Of a stretch of DNA of 64,000 nt, positions 55,501 to 64,000 are shown in pieces; within the stretch, counting starts at the first letter, position 1; every line of letters begins with the position of its first letter. The stretch is from Sporobolomyces roseus. Lineage: Eukaryota > Basidiomycota > Microbotryomycetes > Sporidiobolales > Sporidiobolaceae. Where the stretch lies: NCBI GenBank assembly GCA_016617785.1, contig JADILM010000001.1:4526001-4590000 (forward strand), read 5' to 3'. The notes beneath the pieces are model-generated. The model saw only the letters and a list, made by a program, of their open reading frames with translations, was not told the DNA's origin and made no database searches. A program made the position numbers and the translations under genes.

Positions 55501-57435
55501 TCAGCGACCATCTCCAGCAAGTAACCGCCCAGTAACCGATGACATCCTCCTTCCTTTCGATTTCCTCCTTTGCTTCTTCTTCTCCCTCGACAATCCCTCG
55601 TGCCTTCGAGATCTCGATCTGGAGCGAGACCGTGAGCGAGAGGGTGACCTCTGACGTTTGTGAGAGTAGGTGTGACGAGATCGAGGGGAAGGAGAAGGGC
55701 TTCTTGAGTAGACTGAATCGAAAGAAGGGGATCGTCGTCTTGAATGGCGTAGTGGTGGACTAGGCGAGCGGGTACGAGCTCTTCCACGACAAGGGGAGCG
55801 ACTCCGACCTCGAGCGTAACGATCCTCTTCCTCCTCCTCCTGTACGTCTCGTCGAGATCGATCCTGATTGTAGCCGGAATCGCGTTGTCGCCAGTAGGGA
55901 GGTGGAGAAGGTTCTTCTGCTCGAGTAGCATAGCGATCATCCGAGTTCCGTGGAGGAGTGCGGGAACTGAATCGATCGTCATATGAAGGAGCGGGTTTGA
56001 TCGAAAATCGGGTTGGAAGATCCTGGTAGGTATATCTCGATTGGACTTCATACCATCGTTCGGCGTCGCACAACGCGACCTCACACCTGATTCCTCTAGA
56101 TCGAGCGTGTTTGATGCATCGATCGGTAGACATGATGGCGACGGAAACGTGGGCGAAATTGATAGGTGCATGGGCGTTGAATTGGGTCACTTCGCATCTT
56201 ACGCCGATGTTGCGGAAGAGGCGAATAATGTTGCTTTGTGCATACCGTCTAGGGAAGTCGACGAGGTGTAGACGAATCGATTGGGAGGGTTCTTTGGACG
56301 AAAGGTGGGCCGCTGAGTGCTCGGGCGGGCTGACGAGATCTTTAGCCGGATTCAATGGTGCAGCAGCACATCCCTTGATCTCGATGACTGCTTTCGGAAT
56401 CGCTTCCTCCTCCTCCTCTTGTTCCGTCTCTTTTGGGAAGAATCGATCGAGGGACGAAGGTTTCCTGTCGATTTCAGGTGAAGGAGCGCGAGAGCTATCG
56501 GGGGTTTCTGCTCTGTCGATGGGAGTAGGCGAGGAGGAGGACCGTCGACGAGGACTGGGAGAGCGAAGAGAAGCGGGAGAGGAGGGAGAGGTGGGTGAAG
56601 TGGGAGAAGTGGGAGAGGATGGCAATAATTCTGATTCATCGGAGTATGTAGTGAGGTAGCTGAGCGCCGAGATACGAATAAGGGGACGAGAGGGAGTGGT
56701 TGCTGTGATCGGTCGAGCAGAAGTAGGAATGGCCGAAGATATGTTGGCTTTCGATTCTGAGTTTTCGACGAGTTTGACGACGGGTGCAGGAGGAGGTGAT
56801 GGAGGAGCGTCCGTCGTCAGAGAGATCAGAGATGGTGAAGAGATTGCGTAAGATGAAGGACGAGCAGGAAGTGGACCATCGCCAGTCAGAGAATTGGGAT
56901 TTGGAGGTTGAGGCAAATTTGAATCAATCCAATCTGCCGCTTCCTCCAATGGCATCTCGAGAAGTTGGCTCGCGTCGATCGCTGTGGACTCTCAACGATA
57001 GGTAAGCTTCATCTCATTCGCTAGAGGAACCACCGAGAGCTCACCTTCTCCCTTTCCCACTCTTTCCCAATTCAATAACATGATAGTCGCTTCCATACTC
57101 CTCGCCTTGACTGCGAAATCCATCACTTCCGAGTCCTGACTATCTGCACCACTCAATAATAGCAGTTCCATCATGATCTTCCTCAAGCCCGTAAACTCAT
57201 TTTGTACGATCGAAGCGAGTGCACTGGAACTCCTCCAAGAATCTACAGTCGCGTCTCGAGTCAGTTCAGAGTAGCTCAGAGACCTCGATGAGAGCAGGAG
57301 AGACTCACGTTCACCGTCTATAGCTACTTCCAATAAATACTTCTCTTTCATCTCTTGAAGCCAAACCAAACAGTAGAGTACATCCTGTTCTTCGACAGCT
57401 ACCACAAGTCGATCAATGAGTTCTTGTTTATCCAT
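55501..57435 (-). CDS. Ankyrin-like + RRM family protein, copy L, with C-terminal RS domain
   Basis: This is the last member, about 600 residues. Exon 1 (57309-57435, 127 nt) starts MDKQELIDRLVVAVEEQDVL and ends in IDGE. Exon 2 has DSWRSSSALASIVQNEFTGL and MELLLLSGADSQDSE. Exon 3 begins DASQLLEMPLEEAADWIDSN. One RRM-like domain follows, with IRLHLVDFPRRYAQ, PINFAHVSVAI and IRCEVALCDAERW. The RNP1-like segment is weak. The C-terminal 150 residues are an RS domain (RARTRSPSPPLRHSRRRSPS, SRSRSRSRSRR), ending GRLLAGDGR. RS domains act in splicing and nuclear-speckle targeting. This copy may be closest to an ancestral SR-type protein, or it gained the tail separately. Confidence 0.82.
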
Positions 57436-57666
57436 AGATGGACGCGAAAGTCGTGTTTGAGGTTGTAAGAGTGAATGGAGAGTGAGGTCAGAAGAGACTC
57501 TGAAATTTTTCGATCATTGTTTTTGGGTGACAAGGTCAGAAAAAGGGGAAACGGCTCTGACGAAGACAAGGGATGAAAGGATCGTCAGAGATCCGACTCA
57601 AACGCAGTTCATCGAATCGTATCGAGAGAAGAAAGTCAAAACTCTCGCAATAACAAAATCCGAAAA

Positions 57667-60002
57667 CTACGAAACCAATCTAATCGTCTGTTCCTGCTGT
57701 CCATGCTCTTCGTACACCTGCCTCTCTTCCTCCACATCCTTCCTTTCCTCCTGATCAAACCTGATCTCTTCTCCTTCCTCCCGCCGCTCCTGTACAAGAG
57801 GCTCAGTACTTCTCGCCCTCTGTTCCCTCTCAAACCTCTCCATAGCCTCCTTCGTAGCCTCCTCCCAATCCATCCACTGCTCTTCCGTAGCACTAGGTAC
57901 TTCTAACCTCTCAAACGGGGTCTCTTGACCTGTCGCTGGAGGATGAGTCGCAGAGGGTGGTGAGAGAGGTTGGAGGATCGATGAGTAATCGAATTGATCC
58001 GAGTAGTGTTCGTGGGGGTGCGAGTGGAGCGGTGAGGAAGGGTAAGTAGAGGTTGGAGAGGAGGTGGGAAGTGGGTGAGGGGAAGGGTGGGAGGTTGAGG
58101 GTTGGCGATAGGTTGGAGGGGAGGAAGGGACGGAGGACATGACTCCGGGAAAAGGAGGTGGGGCGGTGTGATCGAATGAGGATATGTTGGGTTGTGGTGA
58201 AGTATCAATTCCTGCTCGCGTACCCCATCCGACCTGTGAGGAAAGACGAAAAAGTCATTTGTCGATTCGTCAAGAGCTGGAGTTGTTTCGTCGACTCACC
58301 TCATGGAGAGTGAACAAAGCGTATAGCTTCATGACACTGAAATAGTAGCCGAAAGCGACCCAAACCGGTACGTAAATAATATCGCCAGCTGTCAATCCTC
58401 GAATCATCGTCAACCGGATTCGAAGTGAAAAGTGTCGAGAGAATGATAGAACTTACGTCGATTCCAAAGATGAGGAGCCAGCTTGGCTGTTCTCGTCGCT
58501 GTCAGCCAGACACACCACGATAGGAGGATATTCCAGATCGGCAGAACGTAGATCCCGTTGATCGGATCGTTTGAAGCGGATCTGGCGCAGAGGAACATGA
58601 CGAGAGCTGGACCAGCGAGGAGGGTGAATGGATTGAGGAATTTGTCGATCATAGAATAGGCGACGTAAGGATGAGCGGTCCAGATATGTCGTTCGATGAA
58701 AATACTCCTCAAATCACTTCTCCAAGTATTCCTAGTCCACCTCAATACCTGTGGATGAACATTACTCCCTCATCAGCTATCTTGTCAACGATGTAGATGA
58801 GCAAGGAAGATGTAGACTCACCTGTTTCAAGAATGTCCAATCGTCTTTCATCGTACTCCTCAATTCCGCACCTTTACAAACTTGTACCCAAGTTTTCCAA
58901 CCATGACTGACACACCACCTCGTCAAGAACTTATCGTCTCCCGCTATCACCCCTCCACTTGATCAGCGTCTCTTTTTAAAAGTCAGGAGTGAGAAGGAGA
59001 GTGAACTGACAATTCAAATGATATTTACCTCTCCAATAATCGTTCGTAAACTGACTGACAAATTCCGGATCCTTTAATATAATACTCCTATACGCGGCAG
59101 TTCTCCCACTCAAACAAGGTACACCACCATCCAAATAACTACTCGCAGCAATCTCGACGTTCCTAATCGATAACCTAAACGCCGCCAACGTTTCCCATAC
59201 TGTTAATTTCCCTGATGCTCTCAAAGGTGCGACTACTTGTGAAGTACCGACTCCACCAATCGATAAGTCTTCGAAGCATGCTAGAACGAGGGGTAGTAAT
59301 CGAGGTGGCCAAATCGCATCATCATCTGCAAAGACCTAGAAATCACTCTATCATCATCAGCTCCCCTCTCGAGAGTGTGTGTCTGACTGAGGAGTATGAG
59401 AGAAAAGCGTACGATGATATCCGTCTCGGTTCTTTTAATCCCCTCACTCATCTGTTTCCTCTTATTAGCTTTCTCAACCCCAAACACTCTAACCCTACCC
59501 CTCCCATCCCTCCCCAACAACCCCTCTTTCAACATCTCAGGATTCCGTTCCCCATCTTCCCTATTCATTTCGTCTGCCAACTCTTGCAATGCGGGTAACA
59601 CGGCAAAAGTCGTAATGATCAAGATTTCGTAAGGTTGTCCGATTAACCAGGATCTCATGGCGGTTAAGAAATGATTATCTGAATCTATTGTAGGTACGAC
59701 AATCTAATCTCAGAGAAATTGCATGAGTCAGGAGAAAGGACGGGGAGAAAGAGAGGGAGATGGACTAAACGGTAACATCTTCTTGAGGGAAATAAGTGGG
59801 TTTACGTGGGACTTGGATCGGTTTGTAGGACCATGCAGCTAGTAATCGAATGATGAACCATAAATAACGAAATACTCCTATCAAACCCAATGGTAGGACT
59901 GACAAACAAACGAAGGGGAGAATTTAGTGAGGTGTTTGGGAGGAGGAGAGGGTGAGGAAGGGACATACAGAATGAGAAATGGTCGGATGTAAGATATAGC
60001 AT
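57667..60002 (-). CDS. Family-2 glycosyltransferase, Cps1/hyaluronan-synthase-like polysaccharide synthase
   Basis: This is a processive membrane glycosyltransferase of the type found as Cps1 in basidiomycetes. It starts at 60002 (MLYLTSDHFSF) and the next exon gives LPLGLIGVFRYLWFIIRLLA, a membrane segment. The catalytic core shows VIVPTIDSDNHFLTAMRSWL, DIIVFADDDAIWPPRLLPLV with the Asp triad, YLDGGVPCLSGRTAAYRS, and KQVLRWTRNTWRSDLRSIFI with the QxxRW motif. Hydrophobic segments follow (LAGPALVMFLCARSAS, VLPIWNILLSWCVWLTATR, VWVAFGYYFSVMKLYALF). The C-terminal exon is a disordered Ser/Pro region and an acidic coil. The product polymer is unknown. Confidence 0.9.
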
Positions 60003-60449
60003 TGACTAGTTGGGGTTCAGAGCATGTATAGCGTGAACAGAAACAGCAGAAGCGAGAGAGAGAGAGAGAGAGAGAGAGAGTTGTGAAGTTGACTGAAACA
60101 GAGAAAAAGCGGTTCGAATCGAAATGTAGAGAGACCGCCCGCAGTAAGATATCTCTCTGATAGTCTACTGATCAATCTAGAGCGTTGAAAGTGGAGAGTG
60201 AGCAAATCGGAGTGAAGGGTGAAAAGGAGAGAAAAGATTCATTTGGTTTTGACCTCGACCTCTTAGTACTACGACAAGGGACCAATAGTGAGTAGCTCCT
60301 TTCACTCTCCTATACCTCATAAGCTCACTCATACTCTTCTCGCTGTTCTCTAGGTTGACTAGGTGAGGATTTCTTGATCATCTTTTGACTCGAACTTGCT
60401 CTCTCCCTCTCTACACCTGCTGACTTGAAGATTAGTATTAGGCTAGTGT
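60003..60449. promoter_or_regulatory. Divergent region between the glycosyltransferase and lysyl-tRNA synthetase
   Basis: This 447-bp region holds both promoters. A (GA)n tract lies at 60054-60080 close to the glycosyltransferase start. A possible 5' UTR intron of KRS1 may be present near 60288-60355. Nothing else is supported. Confidence 0.4.
60054..60080. repeat. (GA)n microsatellite
   Basis: An AG dinucleotide run of about 27 bp in the presumed 5' UTR of the glycosyltransferase gene. Confidence 0.85.
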
Positions 60450-63104
60450 ATGCTCCTACGCCCCTTTACTCAATTAATCACTCGTCGACTAGTCAATCCT
60501 CGTTCTTCAATCTTTACTCCCTTCAATTACAACTCCCCTCTACTACAACAACAGAGATACAACATGTCGGACTCTACTCAACCTACTCAAGCTACTACAG
60601 ATGCTCCCAACCTTCAGAAGGATCCTGAAACGGGTGAAATGATCTCGAAATCGTTCGTCTATCTTCTTCTCATTCAGCTGCTCTCGACCCGGGTAGCTAA
60701 GACGAGGAAATTGGAATGAACAGCGAGATGAAGAAGCGTATCAAGGCACGAGAGGCTGCTAAGAAAAAGGCTGAAAAGGCGAGTTCAACTACGAATCTTG
60801 TCTACATTCCCTGTCCAAGCTAATGTGATACGTCCCGTGGATCGCAGGCTGCTTCTGCTCCCGCTCAAGCCGAGAAGAAGGTTAGCGCCGCTGATGCTGA
60901 AGAGGAACTTTCCCCCAACGTAAATTTCACCTACTTTCTCTTCTCTCGCTCTCCACCTCTGACCGCTAATCCTCTTTCCATCCCTCCTAGCAATACTACG
61001 AGATCCGTTCCCGAGCGATTCAAAAGCTCCGAGCCATCCCTTCCTCCGACCGTACCCTCACCACTCCCAACCCTTACCCTCACAAATTCCACGTAACCAT
61101 CTCGCTCCCCTCGTTCATCGACAAGTTCGGACAAGAGTGCAAGGAAGCTGGATCTAAGAGTAGTGAGACGGTCTCAGTTGCGGGAAGGATTCATTCGATG
61201 AGAGCTCAAGGAGCTAAATTGAGATTTTACGATCTTTACTCCGAGGGACAAAAAATTCAAATCATGGCAAACGCTTCGTGAGTCTCTACCACCTCTCTCA
61301 TCCACACGTCACAAGCTCGTAAGCTGATGAGCGAGATATGCGTATGTGATCACAGTGAATCTGAATCCCCTGCCGATTTCGAAGCACTCCACAACCTTTT
61401 CCGTCGAGGAGATATCGTTGGAGTGACGGGTTCCCCGATGCGTACGAAACGTAACGAACTTTCAGTCTCTCCTACTTCCATGATCCTCCTCTCTCCCAAC
61501 TTGCACCAACTCCCAACCGAGCACTACGGGTTCAAGGATCAAGAACAGAGGCACAGGAAGAGGTATTTGGATTTGATCATGAATCAAGAGAAACGAGATG
61601 TGTTCGTCAAGAGGGCGAGGATTATTAATTATGTGAGGAAATTCTTGGATGGATTAGGATTCCTCGAAGTGAGTTCTCTTCTATTCTATATTCGAGATTG
61701 TAAGAGAATGGGATTGCTGAAGTTAGAGAGAGTTGATGTAGGTTGAGACTCCTATGATGAATCAAATCGCTGGAGGAGCTACCGCTAAACCTTTCATCAC
61801 TCACCACAACGCCTTGAACCTCGATCTCTTCATGCGAGTAGCACCCGAACTCTACCTCAAAGAACTCGTCGTAGGAGGTTTGGATCGAGTGTACGAAATC
61901 GGACGAGTCTTCCGAAACGAAGGAATCGATTTGACTCACAACCCAGAATTCTCAATTTGTGAATTCTACATGGCTTATGCAGACATGTACGATTTGATGG
62001 ATTTGACGGAATCTATGATTTCAGGTTTGGTTTATCACTTGACTGGGGGTTACAAATTGAAGTATCATCCAGAGGGAAAAGAGGGACCCGAGATGGAATT
62101 GAACTTTGAGGCTCCTTGGAAGAGGTTCAATATGATCGAGGAGTTGGAGAAACAGTTGGACGTGAAATTCCCGAGTGGTGACAAGTTGGATAGTGATGAG
62201 ACTAACAAGTTCTTGAGGGATCTTTGCACCAAGGTGAGTTTTTTTCCTTAATCTGACTTGCTTAACTCGTACCGAGCAGACGACTGATCCCGTCCCGTGC
62301 TTGATCGTAGCACAACGTCGACTGCAGTGAACCCCGAACCAACGCTCGTCTTCTCGACAAGGTACGCTTTTCCCACTCCTTTTCCCCTCTCTTTTCGCAC
62401 TAACCCCCCACTCTTCCTCAATTCAGCTCGTCGGAGAATTCATCGAAAACCAATGTATCTCACCCTCCTTCATCGTCGGTCACCCACAAGTCATGTCCCC
62501 TCTCGCGAAGCACCACCGATCGATCCCCGGACTCTGCGAACGATTCGAAGCGTTTATCGCCACGAAGGAAGTTTGCAACGCTTACACCGAGTTGAACGAT
62601 CCGTTCATTCAGAAGGCAAACTTTGAGGATCAGATGAAACAGAAGGCGCAGGGAGATGAGGAGGCTCAAGGTTATGATGAAACTTTCGTGAGTTTTTGAA
62701 ACCTTTTCTCGATTCATATTCTCACTCGAGTTGTTCACTCATTCTTGATTCCGCCGTTGTAGATCGACGCTCTTGAACACGGTCTTCCTCCTACGGGTGG
62801 ATGGGGACTTGGTATCGATCGGTAAGCCAAACCTCTTCTCACTCTCTCAACAAACACTTGACTGAATTCTTTCCCTCTTTATTTTCATATCTAGTCTCGT
62901 CATGTTCCTCACCGATTCTGTTTGTCTCTCTTCCTCCTTTACCTCATACCTACTCAACGCTAACAATGACACGCTTGAAAATAGACCAACATCAAAGAAG
63001 TCCTCCTCTTCCCCGCGAACAAGCCTCTCCCCAACGTCAACGCTGCTCCTTCGAATCAACCCGGAGCTGAGAACACGACCACTACTGGTGATGTCAAGGC
63101 TTAA
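60450..63104 (+). CDS. KRS1: Lysyl-tRNA synthetase, with two in-frame starts
   Basis: This class II aminoacyl-tRNA synthetase charges tRNA-Lys. Several exons give the N-terminal Lys-rich helix ([19 protein letters not shown]), the anticodon-binding OB domain ([37 protein letters not shown]) and the catalytic core. Class II motifs are motif 1 ([20 protein letters not shown]), motif 2 ([20 protein letters not shown]) and motif 3 ([16 protein letters not shown]). The last exon encodes [20 protein letters not shown] and ends GDVKA. The first ATG at 60450 opens [20 protein letters not shown], an Arg-rich, acid-poor leader typical of a mitochondrial presequence. A second in-frame ATG at 60564 gives [13 protein letters not shown], the likely cytosolic start. 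One gene may serve both compartments. Confidence 0.95.
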
Positions 63105-63266
63105 GCAGAAGAGAGGATTTGGAAAGAGATACAGAGTTTCGGGATTTATTGGGCTTAGGTCGAGAGAGAGAGAATCTGAAAATGAAAACACTTGTATTTT
63201 CCACATTTTCATCCTCTCTTTGAGAGTATCAAGAAGCGAGTAGACTACATCAAGGATCCATTCCAG
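63105..63266. other. Convergent spacer after lysyl-tRNA synthetase
   Basis: A 162-bp gap between two 3' ends. No feature is seen. Confidence 0.3.
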
Positions 63267-64000
63267 TCAAGAAAGCAAGTCAATTCTCCTTTTCGTTCCT
63301 ACCACTTCTTTCACCTCTCGCTCAACCTTCTCGCCTATCCCTTTCCAGCTCATCTCTTTCTTTTCCGACTCTCCTCTCCCTTCTGGCCACTCCGGCGTCT
63401 GCTCGTAAAGCATCAAGTTCTCATTCTCAGTTTCGAGTCGTCCATTCGCAAACTCTGAAGGAGCCGCCACTGTTGCTGTTCCAGTAACGAGAACGTTCGA
63501 AGTCTTCTTTGCGAGTTGAAGGTTCGAACCGAGATTGAAAGCGAGTTTGGGCTTCTTTGAAAGTTGAGGAGAAGGACGGGATCGATTAAAGAGAAGAGTT
63601 TCAGGTTCTTGTGATTCCTCCTCCTTGTGATCGTTCTGTAATTGTTGACTTCGATAGAGTTGTTTCGAGCGACAAGGATTGAGTAGAGGTGGTTCAGCTG
63701 GCGGTAAAGGAGGCGATTTTCTTTTTGGAGGACGACGAGCGATTCTTGGTCTTCCGATCCATTTCTTCGCTACGACTCTTCGTTCATCGCCTTCATCTCC
63801 CTCATCGACGATGGCGTATTCTGCATTGATCGCTTCACCTTGCATTTTCATGCCGTTCAGTTCTTCGTAAGCTTTCGTAGCTGTTTCCGTTCCTCGAATT
63901 GAGAACGAAACTTCAGTCGAATCGGAGAGGAAGCGCGAAGACATGTTGTATGCATCGTAGGGAGAGAGGAGTCGGTCGATTGAGATGTCGGCGAGTGTGA
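63267..64000 (-). CDS. RRM-containing protein, C-terminal part (runs off the window)
   Basis: An open frame enters at the right edge (ADISIDRLLSPYDAYNMSSR) and ends at 63267. The first part looks like the second half of an RRM: STEVSFSIRGTETATKAYEE, then LNGMKMQGEAINAEYAIVDE, the usual beta-4 and helix-2 region. The remainder is hydrophilic and basic (GRPRIARRPPKRKSPPLPPA, SKKPKLAFNL), with a Lys/Glu-rich end (KGIGEKVEREVKEVVGTKRR). It could be a general RNA-binding or splicing-associated protein. It does not carry the signature helix of the 12-copy family within the window. The start and N-terminus lie outside. Confidence 0.6.
   Translation of the reverse strand, partial: TLADISIDRLLSPYDAYNMSSRFLSDSTEVSFSIRGTETATKAYEELNGMKMQGEAINAEYAIVDEGDEGDERRVVAKKWIGRPRIARRPPKRKSPPLPPAEPPLLNPCRSKQLYRSQQLQNDHKEEESQEPETLLFNRSRPSPQLSKKPKLAFNLGSNLQLAKKTSNVLVTGTATVAAPSEFANGRLETENENLMLYEQTPEWPEGRGESEKKEMSWKGIGEKVEREVKEVVGTKRRIDLLS

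Noticed and set aside
4837..57435. Clusters interpreted as transposable elements
   Set aside because: The copies contain introns at fixed places and encode RNA-binding proteins; no transposase, reverse transcriptase, terminal repeats or target-site duplications were seen.
1..64000. CRISPR array, prokaryotic operon or phage origin
   Set aside because: Spliceosomal introns throughout, eukaryotic housekeeping genes and no spaced direct repeats exclude these.

Overview
The window is nuclear DNA of a fungus, most likely a basidiomycete yeast or yeast-like species. Nearly every gene is broken by short introns of about 50-90 nt with GTGAGT/GTACGT-type donors, CTGAC/CTGAT branch sites and CAG/TAG acceptors. 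Genes are tightly packed on both strands. Conserved genes include eIF2-beta, a YMC1-type mitochondrial carrier, NAD formate dehydrogenase, USE1, U2AF35, prefoldin 4, a DAP1/PGRMC-type haem protein, a Cps1-like family-2 glycosyltransferase and lysyl-tRNA synthetase. The species cannot be fixed from the sequence alone.

Layout. 0-4.3 kb: eIF2-beta (partial), mitochondrial carrier, small secreted protein. 4.8-10.3 kb: three tandem copies (A-C, minus strand) of an unusual family, followed by an intron-containing tRNA. 11-35 kb: ordinary housekeeping and secretory genes (formate dehydrogenase, aspartic protease, USE1, U2AF35, two F-box-like proteins, chitin deacetylase, a DPH4-type J-protein, prefoldin 4, DAP1), then a poorly understood stretch of small exons (30.2-32.2 kb) and two lineage-specific genes. 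35.5-57.4 kb: nine more copies of the family (D-L), with two unrelated genes (DUF2235 hydrolase and OGFr-domain protein) between copies F and G. 57.7-64 kb: glycosyltransferase, lysyl-tRNA synthetase and the end of an RRM gene.

The main novelty is the 12-member family. Every member has the same three-exon plan: a first exon of 127 nt (130 nt in copy I), a second exon of about 200 nt encoding ankyrin-like helices, and a long third exon. The third exon carries a conserved signature helix, a disordered Ser/Pro linker and one or two RRM-type RNA-binding domains. Copies E-F and H-G form a large inverted repeat (arms about 3.8 kb, spacer about 4.2 kb). Copies B and D share about 470 bp of upstream DNA in inverted orientation 27 kb apart. 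Copies G and H each carry one single-base deletion in the second RRM although the downstream original frame remains fully open. Copy L ends in an RS-rich tail like an SR splicing factor. I know of no described system with this architecture. The biological role is unknown; post-transcriptional regulation is the simplest guess.

All coordinates and splice sites come from reading the sequence by eye. Family assignments rest on recognisable motifs, not on database searches.
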